Assembly (NCBI RefSeq): GCF_014841565.1
Contig: NZ_JACYUD010000001.1
Span: forward strand, 1 to 64,000
DNA: 64,000 nucleotides
Direction of reading: 5' to 3'
Source of the DNA: Rhizobium sp. CFBP 8762
Lineage (GTDB): Bacteria > Pseudomonadota > Alphaproteobacteria > Rhizobiales > Rhizobiaceae
Below are positions 47,613-56,792 of this stretch, piece by piece. A model generated the notes under the pieces. It made no database searches. It was not told the DNA's origin and saw nothing but the letters and a program-made list of their open reading frames with translations. The position numbers were made by a program, and so were the translations under genes. Position 1 is the stretch's first letter. Each line of letters begins with the position of its first letter.

Positions 47613-47689
47613 GCCAAGATATATTTAACTGTATTAGAGTTATCTCGCTTAAGTTGATAGCCGCAGGCTTCTTAAAGGTGAGTGATTCG

Positions 47690-48760
47690 ATGAGTACGGA
47701 TAGTGGTTCGCGTCCGCATGTTGCCGATATTGGCGCACAGATTGCCTATGCCATGCGTGCCATGGGCGTCTCTCCCATTCCTCGCAATTATGAGCTTTAT
47801 TACGAAGCCTATCTCGGTTCCAATCCTCAACTGACCAAGGATCTGGCAGCGCTGGGCTCGCGCGCTGCGCAAGGCGAACTGGATGCCTTGGGTGCACAGT
47901 ATTTCGCGCACCATCACAGTGCTGGAAAAATCGACCAGGCTCACTTCCGCTTGTCATCCACGCTCGATGCGCTGTTGAGCCTTTTGAAAGACGAACAGCA
48001 ATCACTCGAAAGCTACACCCGTGTTCTGGGCGATACCTATTCGCAGATCAACTCCAAGAACATGACGAGTGCCGACATTCTGCGGCAAGCCATCGCCGTG
48101 CTGAGCGAAGCGACCGCTGATAGCATTGCGAGAAGACAGGACCGCGCGGAATCAGCCGATCAGACCTCACAGGAAATGGCTAGGGTTCGCCAGGAACTCG
48201 ACGAGTACAAGCGCATCGCCAATACCGATTCGTTAACGCGTCTCTCCAATCGTCGGGCCTTCGATGACCGGCTGGCCAGCATTTTCAACTCGGAAAAACG
48301 TCGTTCCTATACTGGCCTTCTGGTCGCTGACATTGATCACTTCAAGAAAATCAACGATACCTTCGGCCATCCCGTGGGCGACAAGATACTGGCGACGGTC
48401 GCATCGATCATCCGGGCCAATGTCCGGCCGGATGTTTTCGTGGCACGGACCGGCGGCGAGGAATTTGCGATTATTCTGGACGACAGCACGCAGGACGAAT
48501 GCTTCGCCGTTGCGGAGCGCATTCGGTTGGCCATTCAGGAAACACCCCTGAAAAACAAACGCACCGGTACGGATTACGGCCCACTGACCGTATCGCTGGG
48601 CATCTGCATGGCGACGGAGGCCGAGGACCCGAACGACCTTTACACCATGGTCGACATTGCACTCTACAGCGCCAAGACCGCAGGCCGCAACCGCTCAGTC
48701 ATCTACGAGAACGGCATGAAAAAAGAATCGGGCCGCAACTGGTTGCTGTACCGTAAGTAG
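47690..48760 (+). CDS. GGDEF-domain diguanylate cyclase
   Basis: The 356-residue soluble protein has an N-terminal helical domain (about 1-150, with AYAMRAMGVSPIPRNYELYYEAYLGSNPQL), a coiled-coil region (about 150-188) and an intact GGDEF domain: DIDHFKKINDTFGH (214-227) and G255GEEF. The position of the I-site reads RPDV, not RxxD, so product inhibition may be absent. It should synthesise c-di-GMP. ATG 47690 has AAAGGTGAG upstream. No membrane segments. It is convergent with dnaE at 16 bp. Confidence 0.92.
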   Translation: MSTDSGSRPHVADIGAQIAYAMRAMGVSPIPRNYELYYEAYLGSNPQLTKDLAALGSRAAQGELDALGAQYFAHHHSAGKIDQAHFRLSSTLDALLSLLKDEQQSLESYTRVLGDTYSQINSKNMTSADILRQAIAVLSEATADSIARRQDRAESADQTSQEMARVRQELDEYKRIANTDSLTRLSNRRAFDDRLASIFNSEKRRSYTGLLVADIDHFKKINDTFGHPVGDKILATVASIIRANVRPDVFVARTGGEEFAIILDDSTQDECFAVAERIRLAIQETPLKNKRTGTDYGPLTVSLGICMATEAEDPNDLYTMVDIALYSAKTAGRNRSVIYENGMKKESGRNWLLYRK

Positions 48761-48775
48761 ATACCGCATTGCCGG

Positions 48776-51700
48776 TCAGACAAGCTCGACCTCCACAACG
48801 CCGGGTGCCGAGCGCAAAGCCTCTGCAATTTCCGGGGAAATACGGTACTTTTCCGTCAACTCCACTTCGATCTCACGCTCGCCGTCGTCCTTCACGACGA
48901 TAAAGGAAACAAGGCCATCTCCCTTGGCGTTCAGATGCGCAGCGACAGCCTTCAACGGTCCCTTGTCACGCACATGAACACGCAGCTTCTTCTGCATCTG
49001 CAGAGACTTTTCTTCAAGCGACTGCAGCGTTTGTATCCGCAACCCGATGCCCTCCGGGCGCTCCTCGGCTGCAACCGTCATGACCAATGATTTGCCCGGC
49101 TCCAGCAGGTCCCGGTATTGCGCCAGCGCTTCGGAAAACAACACCGCCTCATACTGACCTGACGAGTCCGAGAATGCGATGATACCCATCTTGTTGCCGG
49201 TGCGGGTCTTGCGCTCCTGTTTGGACGTGACAGTGCCTGCTAAGCGACCGGCAATAGCCCCCTGCTTTACCGCGCCGGAGAAGTCCGCAAAAGTTTGCAC
49301 GCGCATTTTCTTCAAAAGCGGGTCATAAGCATCGAGAGGATGCGCTGAGAGGTAAAAGCCTAGAACCTGAAATTCCCGATGCAGCTTTTCTGACGATAGC
49401 CAAGGCGTAAAGCCGGAAAAGCTGATGGTCTCCGGCCCTGTTGCAGCGCCTGCGCCGAACATATCGCTCTGGCCGCTGACCTTGTTTTCCTGCGCGCGCT
49501 GGGCATATCCGATAATTCTGTCCAGCCCGCTCACAAGCTCCGCGCGGTCTCGCCCAAAGCAATCGAACGCACCGGCGCAAATCAAGCTTTCGAACACCCG
49601 CCGGTTCAAGAGTTTCGGATCAACGCGCAGGCAGAAGTCTTCTAGGCTCGCAAAAGGCTGATCGCCGCGCACGGCCACGATATGCTCCACCGCCGCCTCG
49701 CCCACGCCTTTCAGTGCCGCCAGAGAGTAGAAAATCCTGTTCTCGCCGGTCTCGAAGTAGCGGAAGGACGTCTGCACGGACGGTGGAATGACCTCTATAC
49801 CCAAGCGCTTGGCATCTTGGCGGAAATCGTTGATCTTGTCGGTGTTCGACATATCCAGCGTCATCGACGCGGCAAGGAACTCAACCGGATAATGCGCCTT
49901 CACATAGGCGGTCTGGTAGGACACGATGGCATAGGCTGCAGCGTGAGACTTGTTGAAACCGTAGTTCGCAAACTTTGCCAGCAAATCAAAGATCAGGTCG
50001 GACTGTGGCTTTGAAACCCCATTCGCCACCGCCCCCTGTACGAAACGGGCGCGCTGCTGATCCATCTCCTCCTTGATCTTCTTACCCATGGCGCGGCGCA
50101 ACAAATCAGCTTCCCCCAGCGAGTAGCCGGACAGAACCTGCGCAATCTGCATCACCTGTTCCTGATAAACGATAACGCCCTGCGTCTCCTTCAGCAGGTA
50201 ATCGATTTTCGGATGGATCGACTCGACTTCTTCTTCGCCGTGCTTGCGTGCGTTGTAAACAGGGATGTTCTCCATCGGGCCAGGACGATACAGAGCCACG
50301 AGCGCAATGATATCCTCAATGCAGTCGGGACGCATGCCGATGAGGGCCTTTCGCATACCGGCACTTTCCACCTGAAACACGCCCACCGTGTCACCTCGGG
50401 CCAGCATCTCGTAGGACTTCTGATCATCCAGCGGCAGCCCTTCCAGACTGACGGAGATTCCGCGCTTCGCGATGAAATCCACTGCCGTTTTCAGCACGGT
50501 CAGGGTTTTCAAGCCGAGAAAGTCGAACTTGACGAGGCCGGCCTGCTCGACCCACTTCATATTGAACTGCGTTACCGGCATATCGGAGCGCGGATCACGA
50601 TACATCGGCACCAGTTGCGACAACGGCCGATCGCCAATCACAATGCCTGCCGCGTGGGTAGACGCGTGGCGGTACAACCCTTCCAGCTTCTGTGCGATAT
50701 CCAGCAGCCGTGCAACGACAGGCTCCTTCTCCGCCTCCTCCAGCAGGCGCGGCTCCTCTTCAATCGCCTTGTACAGTGGCGTCGGATTGGCGGGATTGTT
50801 CGGCACAAGCTTGCAGATCTTGTCGACCTGCCCATAGGGCATTTCCAGCACACGCCCCACGTCGCGCAGGGCAGCGCGTGCCTGTAGCGACCCGAAGGTG
50901 ATGATCTGCGCTACCTGCTCGCGGCCATACTTGGCCTGCACGTAGCGGATAACCTCTTCGCGCCGGTCCTGACAGAAGTCGATGTCGAAGTCGGGCATCG
51001 ACACGCGTTCGGGGTTCAGAAACCGTTCGAACAGCAGCGAGAAGCGCAGAGGATCGACGTCCGTAATGGTCAGCGCATAGGCAACCAGAGATCCCGCGCC
51101 GGAACCACGTCCCGGACCAACCGGGATATCCTGCAATTTTGCCCATTTGATAAAGTCGGCAACAATCAGGAAGTAGCCGGGAAATTTCATGCGCTCAATA
51201 ACGCCGAGTTCGAAATCCAGCCGCTCGCGGTAATCCTGCTCGCTATAACCCGGTGCCATTCCAAGCTTCTCAAGGCGTATATCGAGGCCTTCGACCGCCT
51301 GTCGGCGTAACTCCAGCGATTCCGCGCGTTCGGCTTCCGCCGGGTCGTCCGATGCGCCGGTAAAACGGGGCAGAATGGGACTCCGTGTCTTCAACATGAA
51401 CGAGCAGCGCTGCGCAATCTCGACCGTGTTGTCGAGTGCTTCCGGCAAATCGGCAAACAAAGCCGCCATTTCGGCCCGGGTTTTGAGATAATGATCCGGT
51501 GTTAGCCGAAACCGCGTGTCATCCGATACAATCGCATTGTGCGCCACAGCCATGAGCGCATCATGGGCGTCGTAATCCGACGGTGTCGGGAAGAAGGCCT
51601 CATTGGTTGCCACCAGCGGCACATCATGGCGATAGGCAAGATCGATCATCCGGCTTTCATGGCGCCGGTCATAATGACCTTGTCGCTGCAACTCGATGTA

Positions 51701-52282
51701 GAGACGGTCGCCGAAAATGTCGTGTAGGGCAGACAACCGGCTCTCCGCCAATTCCGCGTGGCCGGAGCGTAGTGCCATATCGACCGGGCCGGTCGATGCG
51801 CCAGTCAAAGCAATCAGCCCCTCACCGCCAACCTCCCGAAGCCACGTCATCGAGATCCGCACCGATTGTGTATTATCGCCGTTGAGATAGGCGCGGCTGA
51901 TCAGATCAACGATCCGCGTATAGCCCCCTTCGGTGGACGCAATGATGACAATGGCTGGCAGTTTGACCAGATGCTGATTGGCACCCCTGCGCTCCCCGGC
52001 CACCTCGTCCTCCATATCAATGGAAAACTGGCACCCGATGATGGCTTGCAGCCCGCTTTTTGCAGCCTTGGTCGAGAACTCCAGTGCGGCGAAGAGATTG
52101 TTGGTATCGGCAATGCCGATGGCTGGCTGGGCATCGTCTTTGACAGCGTCGATGATCTTGTCCATCTTCAACGCGCCTTCCAGCAGCGAGAAAGAGGAAT
52201 GAACCCTGAGATGAACAAATCCGGGTCCGCTTGCCACGTCAGCAGACCCTGCCGCACCCTGTGCCATGCCCATATCCGCCAT
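48776..52282 (-). CDS. dnaE: DNA polymerase III subunit alpha
   Basis: The 1168-residue replicative polymerase subunit has the N-terminal PHP domain (VHLRVHSSFSLLEGALK, GITDTNNL-like IGIADTNNLFAA), the PolIIIalpha catalytic core with P430DFDIDF436 (two catalytic Asp), GPGRGSGAGSLVAYALTITDVDP and FNKSHAAAYAIVSYQTAYVKAHYPVEFLAA, a helix-hairpin-helix region (ALKGVGEAAVEHI) and a C-terminal OB domain (MRVQTFADFSGAVKQ...). ATG 52282 is chosen. Its own promoter seems to be at 52352-52380. The 28-residue SOS gene sits just upstream, on the same strand. Confidence 0.96.
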   Translation of the reverse strand: MADMGMAQGAAGSADVASGPGFVHLRVHSSFSLLEGALKMDKIIDAVKDDAQPAIGIADTNNLFAALEFSTKAAKSGLQAIIGCQFSIDMEDEVAGERRGANQHLVKLPAIVIIASTEGGYTRIVDLISRAYLNGDNTQSVRISMTWLREVGGEGLIALTGASTGPVDMALRSGHAELAESRLSALHDIFGDRLYIELQRQGHYDRRHESRMIDLAYRHDVPLVATNEAFFPTPSDYDAHDALMAVAHNAIVSDDTRFRLTPDHYLKTRAEMAALFADLPEALDNTVEIAQRCSFMLKTRSPILPRFTGASDDPAEAERAESLELRRQAVEGLDIRLEKLGMAPGYSEQDYRERLDFELGVIERMKFPGYFLIVADFIKWAKLQDIPVGPGRGSGAGSLVAYALTITDVDPLRFSLLFERFLNPERVSMPDFDIDFCQDRREEVIRYVQAKYGREQVAQIITFGSLQARAALRDVGRVLEMPYGQVDKICKLVPNNPANPTPLYKAIEEEPRLLEEAEKEPVVARLLDIAQKLEGLYRHASTHAAGIVIGDRPLSQLVPMYRDPRSDMPVTQFNMKWVEQAGLVKFDFLGLKTLTVLKTAVDFIAKRGISVSLEGLPLDDQKSYEMLARGDTVGVFQVESAGMRKALIGMRPDCIEDIIALVALYRPGPMENIPVYNARKHGEEEVESIHPKIDYLLKETQGVIVYQEQVMQIAQVLSGYSLGEADLLRRAMGKKIKEEMDQQRARFVQGAVANGVSKPQSDLIFDLLAKFANYGFNKSHAAAYAIVSYQTAYVKAHYPVEFLAASMTLDMSNTDKINDFRQDAKRLGIEVIPPSVQTSFRYFETGENRIFYSLAALKGVGEAAVEHIVAVRGDQPFASLEDFCLRVDPKLLNRRVFESLICAGAFDCFGRDRAELVSGLDRIIGYAQRAQENKVSGQSDMFGAGAATGPETISFSGFTPWLSSEKLHREFQVLGFYLSAHPLDAYDPLLKKMRVQTFADFSGAVKQGAIAGRLAGTVTSKQERKTRTGNKMGIIAFSDSSGQYEAVLFSEALAQYRDLLEPGKSLVMTVAAEERPEGIGLRIQTLQSLEEKSLQMQKKLRVHVRDKGPLKAVAAHLNAKGDGLVSFIVVKDDGEREIEVELTEKYRISPEIAEALRSAPGVVEVELV

Positions 52283-52351
52283 CGCTGTCGCCTTTTTACT
52301 CGTCCATGCTCAACGACTGCATCAAGGCGGCGTCGAGGCTTTCACTAGCAT

Positions 52352-52380
52352 GCTATCCCGATTCCCAAACGCGATGTAAA
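52352..52380 (-). promoter_or_regulatory. Putative dnaE promoter
   Basis: On the minus strand TTTACA (52380-52375) is followed by exactly 17 bases and GATAGC (52357-52352), about 70 bases upstream of the dnaE ATG. It lies downstream of the small SOS gene, so dnaE need not depend on the SOS promoter. Confidence 0.5.
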
Positions 52381-52421
52381 GGTTTGCGCGAGCCCATACG
52401 CAAATGTTATGGCTCCTACTT

Positions 52422-52508
52422 TCACAATCCGATGACGATAAGAGAAACGGTTGCAACAAACATGGCAATGGAGGTGAACGCTGCGAGGTCACGAATAAAG
52501 TCGGTCAT
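52422..52508 (-). CDS. 28-residue SOS-controlled membrane peptide, SidA-like candidate
   Basis: From ATG 52508 the minus strand encodes MTDFIRDLAAFTSIAMFVAT and continues to a C-terminal IVIGL, 28 residues ending at TGA. A short polar head (1-7) precedes one hydrophobic helix (about 9-28), so it should sit in the inner membrane. An AGGAG Shine-Dalgarno lies 6 bases upstream. Transcription would start at a sigma70-type promoter (52536-52564) with a perfect LexA box. It lies between lolD and dnaE with no other gene. Caulobacter SidA is a 29-residue SOS-induced inner-membrane division inhibitor; length, topology and control match, but I could not compare sequences. Confidence 0.75.
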   Translation of the reverse strand: MTDFIRDLAAFTSIAMFVATVSLIVIGL

Positions 52509-52535
52509 ATCCTGCTCCTGTCCTGATATGTCCGT

Positions 52536-52564
52536 ATTTTGTTCTATCTGTGTTCACACGTCAA
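52536..52564 (-). promoter_or_regulatory. Promoter of the small SOS peptide gene
   Basis: The minus strand reads TTGACG (52564-52559), a 17-base spacer, then CAAAAT (52541-52536). The start point would be near 52529, giving a leader of about 20 bases. The LexA box fills the spacer, the usual repressor position. Confidence 0.7.
52541..52555 (-). promoter_or_regulatory. LexA (SOS) box
   Basis: GAAC-ACAGATA-GAAC on the minus strand (GTTC-TATCTGT-GTTC on the plus strand) is a perfect match to the alphaproteobacterial LexA site GTTC-N7-GTTC. It lies between the -35 and -10 hexamers, 33 bases upstream of the peptide ATG. No SOS gene other than this small peptide is placed to use it; the next gene upstream (lolD) is transcribed toward it, not from it. 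Confidence 0.85.
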
Positions 52565-52645
52565 GACAGATTCGTTCGTGCTGCGTTCTTTTTCGGAACG
52601 GAGCTCTGTTCGGCCATAAATATTGAAGGGCTGTTGCGACCGGGT

Positions 52646-53332
52646 TTAACGCAGTTCGACGATCTTGCCGTCTTCCATCGTCACGCGACGATCCATGATG
52701 GATGCGAGGTCGTGGTTATGAGTCGCGATCATGGCAGCAAGGCCGGATTGACGAACCAGCGCTTCCAGGGCCTGAAAGACGTAACCGGCCGTTTCGGGGT
52801 CGAGATTGCCTGTCGGCTCATCGGCCAACAAAACAAGCGGCGCGTTGGCAACTGCGCGTGCGATCGCCACGCGTTGCTGCTCGCCACCCGAGAGTTCCGA
52901 TGGACGGTGGTCGCCACGATGGCCGATGCGCATATAGTCCAGCAACGCAGCGGCCCTCTCACTTGCTTCCGCCTTGGTCAGGCCGGAAATCAGCTGTGGC
53001 ATCATAATGTTTTCGAGCGCGGTAAATTCCGGCAACAGATGGTGAAACTGGTAGACGAAGCCGATGTCGTTGCGCCGGATTGCCGTTCTGCGCTCATCGG
53101 ACAACGATCCGCAGGACACGCCATTGATGAGAACTTCTCCGGCATCTGGACGTTCCAGAAGACCCGCAATGTGCAGCATCGTGGACTTGCCCGTTCCCGA
53201 AGGTGCCACCAGCGCAACGGTCTCGCCGCTGCGGAGGACAAAATCAGCACCCTTCAGAATTGAAAGGGTTGTTTCACCCTGCCCGTAATGTCTTTCCACG
53301 CCAGTCAGTTGCAGTGCCACGCGCGCATTCAT
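52646..53332 (-). CDS. lolD: Lipoprotein-releasing system ATP-binding protein LolD
   Basis: The 228-residue ABC ATPase powers release of lipoproteins from the inner membrane to LolA. Walker [11 protein letters not shown]-loop [16 protein letters not shown], signature [14 protein letters not shown], Walker [11 protein letters not shown] and H-loop ATHNHD are intact. The start is uncertain: ATG 53332 (MNARVALQL) or ATG 53344 next to the lolC/E stop codon. It is 14 bp downstream of the permease gene. Confidence 0.93.
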   Translation of the reverse strand: MNARVALQLTGVERHYGQGETTLSILKGADFVLRSGETVALVAPSGTGKSTMLHIAGLLERPDAGEVLINGVSCGSLSDERRTAIRRNDIGFVYQFHHLLPEFTALENIMMPQLISGLTKAEASERAAALLDYMRIGHRGDHRPSELSGGEQQRVAIARAVANAPLVLLADEPTGNLDPETAGYVFQALEALVRQSGLAAMIATHNHDLASIMDRRVTMEDGKIVELR

Positions 53333-53346
53333 CGTCAGCAACATCC

Positions 53347-54648
53347 CTATTCGTAACGCAAGGCCTGCACAGGATCGAGCTTGGAGGCTCGCCATGCCGG
53401 AAATATGGTTGCCAGAAACGACAGAGCCAGTGCCATGATAATCACGGAGAACGTTTCACCAGGGTTCATGTCAGCGGGCAACTGGCTCAGGAAGTAGAGT
53501 TCCGGATTGAACAAAGTGGTACCGGAAATCCACGAGAAAAATTGCCGGATCGATTCCACATTCAGACACACGATCACACCCAGAAGCACTCCGGCAAAAG
53601 TGCCGACCGTACCGATGGCAGCCCCGGTCATGAAAAATATCCGCATGATCGACCCGGACGATGCACCCATAGTGCGCAGGATCGCAATGTCCCTGCCCTT
53701 GTCTTTGACAAGCATAATCAGGCCCGAAATGATGTTGAGCGCTGCCACAAGGACGATCAGCGTCAAGATCATGAACATAACATTGCGTTCCACCGCCAGT
53801 GCCGAGAAGAACGTCTGGTTCTTTTGCCGCCAATCGGTGATGAAAATCTGGCGCTCGGCGGCAGCTTCCACCGGTTGTCGCAAATCATCCACATGATCGG
53901 GATCGCTGACGTACAGTTCTATTGACTGCACGATACCTTCGGAGTTGAAATAAAGCTGTGCTTCCTCCAACGGCATGTAGATGATGGATGAATCGTATTC
54001 GGACATGCCGATCTCGAAAATGGCCGATACGGTATAGGTTTTGATACGGGGGTTTACCCCGAGCGGGGTCACATCCCCCTGTGGCGAGACCAGCGTGATA
54101 GAACCGCCGACGCTGACACCGAGCGCATCGGCCATGCGGGCACCAATCGCAAGACCCTCGCCCGCCGCAAACGCCGCCAGATCACCGGAGCGGATGTTGC
54201 CAGCGACAGCCTTCATTCGTTCGAGGTCTTCCGCGCGGATACCGCGAACAAGCGCTCCGGTCTGCGCATTGTTGGCACCGTTGACGAGCGTTTGCCCTTC
54301 GACAAGGGGGATGGCTTGTGTGACGCCCGGAACCGCGGCAAAGCGCGTTGCCAAATCCACATAGTTGGTCAGTGGCGTATCAATCGGCTGAACGATCATA
54401 TGACCGTTAATGCCGAGAATACGAGAAATGAGTTCCGTGCGGAAGCCGTTCATCACAGCCATAACAATGATCAGCGTCGCAACGCCGAGCATAATGCCAA
54501 TGAACGAGAAGCCTGCAATAACGGAAATGAAGGCTTCCTTGCGCCGCGAGCGCAGATACCGCCAGGCGACCATCCGCTCAAACGCCGAAAACGGGCGACT
54601 GCCGGGGGCAGTTGCTCCGTCCACTGTGTCACCCGTTTCAACGCTCAT
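53347..54648 (-). CDS. lolC: Lipoprotein-releasing system permease, LolC/LolE family
   Basis: The 433-residue integral membrane protein has four transmembrane helices (one near residues 40-66, three at about 300-410) around a large periplasmic MacB-like domain. Landmarks are the N-terminal [50 protein letters not shown] and the C-terminal [25 protein letters not shown]. Only one permease gene is present, so it likely forms a homodimer with LolD (LolF-type), as usual in alphaproteobacteria. Confidence 0.92.
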   Translation of the reverse strand: MSVETGDTVDGATAPGSRPFSAFERMVAWRYLRSRRKEAFISVIAGFSFIGIMLGVATLIIVMAVMNGFRTELISRILGINGHMIVQPIDTPLTNYVDLATRFAAVPGVTQAIPLVEGQTLVNGANNAQTGALVRGIRAEDLERMKAVAGNIRSGDLAAFAAGEGLAIGARMADALGVSVGGSITLVSPQGDVTPLGVNPRIKTYTVSAIFEIGMSEYDSSIIYMPLEEAQLYFNSEGIVQSIELYVSDPDHVDDLRQPVEAAAERQIFITDWRQKNQTFFSALAVERNVMFMILTLIVLVAALNIISGLIMLVKDKGRDIAILRTMGASSGSIMRIFFMTGAAIGTVGTFAGVLLGVIVCLNVESIRQFFSWISGTTLFNPELYFLSQLPADMNPGETFSVIIMALALSFLATIFPAWRASKLDPVQALRYE

Positions 54649-54687
54649 TCTGTTCCCTGTCAGTTAGCCCGGAAAAGCACGGTCGAA

Positions 54688-56016
54688 TCAACCGGCTTGC
54701 GTCAGCCTGTTGATGGCAGCTTCAATCGTCAGTGTCTCGCGGGCACCGGTTTTGCGATCCTTGATTTCAACTTCGCCATTGGCGACAGACCGGGGACCAA
54801 CGACAACCTGTTTGGGAACGCCGATCAGATCGGCCGTTGCAAACTTCGTTCCTGCGCGGTCGTCCGTATCGTCGTACAACGGATCGAGATCTGCTTTTGA
54901 CAGCGCGCGATAGATGCTTTCGCTCGCCTCATCACAGGCAGCATCGCCCGACTTCATATTGACGATGACCGCACCGAATGGCGCGATGGCGTCTGGCCAA
55001 ATGATACCGTTTTCATCGTGGGAGGCTTCGATGATTGCCGGAACAAGACGTGTCGGCCCGATCCCGTAAGACCCCATGTGCACCGCATGTTCCTTGCCAT
55101 CCGGCCCCTGCACCTTCGCGCCCATGGCCTCGGAGTACTTGGTGCCGAAATAGAAGATGTGACCCACTTCGATGCCACGAGCTGCAACCCGATCGGTATC
55201 CGCCACAGCTTCGAATGCTGACTCGTCATGCATTTCCGAGGTTGCCGCGTAGCGCGATGTCCATTTGTCAAACACCTCGCGAAGCGCGCCCGCATCGTTG
55301 AAATCAATGTCTTCGGCTGGAATTGGAAAGTCGAGGAAATCCTTGTGGCAGAACACCTCGGACTCGCCCGTATCTGCCAGAATAATGAATTCATGGCTGA
55401 GATCGCCACCGATTGGCCCCGTATCAGCACGCATTGGAATGGCGCGCAGACCCATGCGCGAAAAGGTGCGCAGATAGGCTGTAAACATACGGTTGTAGGC
55501 GTGAACGGCGCCCTCCCGGTCCAGATCGAACGAATAGGCGTCCTTCATCAGAAATTCGCGGGACCGCATGGTCCCAAAACGGGGCCGGATCTCGTCACGA
55601 AACTTGAGCTGGATGTGATAGAGGTTCAGCGGCAGGTTCCGGTAGGATTTGATAAAGGAACGGAACACATCCGTGATCATCTCCTCATTCGTTGGCCCGT
55701 ACAGCATCGGACGATCCTGCCGATCCTTGATGCGCAGCATTTCCTTGCCATAGGCATCATAACGCCCGCTTTCCTGCCACAACTCTGCAGACTGTAGCGT
55801 CGGCATCAACAGTTCGACTGCGCCCGACCGGTTCTGCTCTTCGCGAATGATCGCATTGACCTTGTCCAACACGCGCTTGCCCAGTGGCAGCCACGTATAA
55901 ATGCCAGCCGATTGCTGCCGCACCATGCCTGACCGCAGCATCAAACGATGCGATACGATCTCGGCTTCCTTTGGGTTTTCCTTGAGAATGGGCATAAAAA
56001 AGCGTGAAAGGCGCAT
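54688..56016 (-). CDS. proS: Prolyl-tRNA synthetase (short bacterial/mitochondrial type)
   Basis: The 442-residue class II synthetase lacks the editing insertion of the long bacterial form, as in alphaproteobacteria and mitochondria. Motif 1 region [30 protein letters not shown], motif 2 [28 protein letters not shown] and motif 3 ([27 protein letters not shown]) are intact, and a C-terminal anticodon-binding domain follows. A CACTTATAT -10-like element lies about 35 bases upstream. It is downstream of the sRNA candidate region and DUF1467. Confidence 0.95.
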   Translation of the reverse strand: MRLSRFFMPILKENPKEAEIVSHRLMLRSGMVRQQSAGIYTWLPLGKRVLDKVNAIIREEQNRSGAVELLMPTLQSAELWQESGRYDAYGKEMLRIKDRQDRPMLYGPTNEEMITDVFRSFIKSYRNLPLNLYHIQLKFRDEIRPRFGTMRSREFLMKDAYSFDLDREGAVHAYNRMFTAYLRTFSRMGLRAIPMRADTGPIGGDLSHEFIILADTGESEVFCHKDFLDFPIPAEDIDFNDAGALREVFDKWTSRYAATSEMHDESAFEAVADTDRVAARGIEVGHIFYFGTKYSEAMGAKVQGPDGKEHAVHMGSYGIGPTRLVPAIIEASHDENGIIWPDAIAPFGAVIVNMKSGDAACDEASESIYRALSKADLDPLYDDTDDRAGTKFATADLIGVPKQVVVGPRSVANGEVEIKDRKTGARETLTIEAAINRLTQAG

Positions 56017-56284
56017 GAGGCTGGGTCCAGAATTAAACAGGATTCACATATAAGTGGAATCAGGCGGAAAGACGTTGAAAGTCTGAGCGTTCTAACTGCT
56101 TCGCCGATGAAAAGAAACCCGCTCCCTTACCCCGTCAAAAGATGTGGGTTATTCCATTTGCAAGACCTGATCGACGCCTTTTCAACGTTAAGCGCGGTAA
56201 AAATGGGCGAAAATGTGAAGGTTTCATGAAAATATTTGGTGACATCGCCCAAGGATTGGGCTAGCTTCCGGTTACAAAAGAGGC

Positions 56285-56421
56285 ATGAAGATTAAATTCT
56301 TGCCGATTTCGCGGACTATGTCTTGGGAGGATACGATCTTAGGCGCGCTTCTCCGCTGCCGCCGGAAACGGAACAGATCACGCGAAACTGAAAAACAAGG
56401 CCTCTGGCCTTGTTTTTTTTT
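56285..56421 (+). ncRNA. Candidate small RNA ending at an orphan terminator
   Basis: A strong plus-strand terminator occurs in an intergenic region where both flanking genes are on the minus strand. The transcript it would end is about 100-150 nt; the 5' end is not defined, and I set it arbitrarily. Short GC hairpins (CCGCCGG / CGG near 56360) precede the terminator. A leaky peptide (from 56285) cannot be excluded. Confidence 0.35.
56392..56421 (+). terminator. Orphan rho-independent terminator
   Basis: AAAACAAGGCC (56392-56402) pairs with GGCCTTGTTTT (56406-56416) over a TCT loop, followed by a U tract of nine T (56413-56421). On the minus strand the same hairpin has a five-T tract and could also stop DUF1467 transcripts. 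No annotated plus-strand gene precedes it. Confidence 0.88.
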
Positions 56422-56445
56422 GGCCTGCGATGACGATCTGATCAC

Positions 56446-56721
56446 CTATGATGGTTGATAGCTCGGCATCAACTCCATGAGTTTGTTGACATCGAGACCA
56501 AACCAGTTTGACACGATCAACCAGATCGCAAACAGCCCACCTGAAACCAGCGTCGTCGTCAAAAACACGCGCATTGCACGAAACTGCGCTGGCGCGCTTT
56601 GTACCGTTCCGGGCACGACTGAGCGCTCTTCGGCCTGCGTGCTCAAGCCAAATGGCAGAACCGCAAACAGGGTGATCCACCAGAATATGAAGTAGATCGC
56701 GAAACCGGAAAAATAAGGCAT
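56446..56721 (-). CDS. DUF1467 family membrane protein
   Basis: The 91-residue protein has two transmembrane helices (about 6-24 and 52-70) and the DUF1467 pattern: YFIFWWITLFAVLPFGLSTQAEERSVVPGTVQSAPAQFRAMRVFLTTTLVSGG. Function unknown. In Hyphomicrobiales it sits between mce or rnj and proS; here rnj precedes it directly. Confidence 0.9.
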   Translation of the reverse strand: MPYFSGFAIYFIFWWITLFAVLPFGLSTQAEERSVVPGTVQSAPAQFRAMRVFLTTTLVSGGLFAIWLIVSNWFGLDVNKLMELMPSYQPS

Positions 56722-56792
56722 CGGACTGATTCTCCCGGTTTGCTGAGCATCGCCCCATTACGAATGGGACCATCTCGTATCCTGCGCTAGTG

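Larger units (their letters stand above)
56017..56445. other. 429-bp intergenic region proS / DUF1467
   Basis: The right part holds a plus-strand terminator (56392-56421) with no annotated plus-strand gene in front, which points to a small RNA (see 56285-56421). The proS promoter is near the left end. A plus-strand open frame from ATG 56285 (about 58 codons) has AAGAGG only one base from the ATG, too close for good translation, and no recognisable features. Confidence 0.5.

Noticed and set aside
56285-56460. 58-codon plus-strand frame over the orphan terminator
   Set aside because: The ribosome-binding site is one base from the ATG and the frame runs through the terminator into antisense of DUF1467; a small RNA is the simpler reading.
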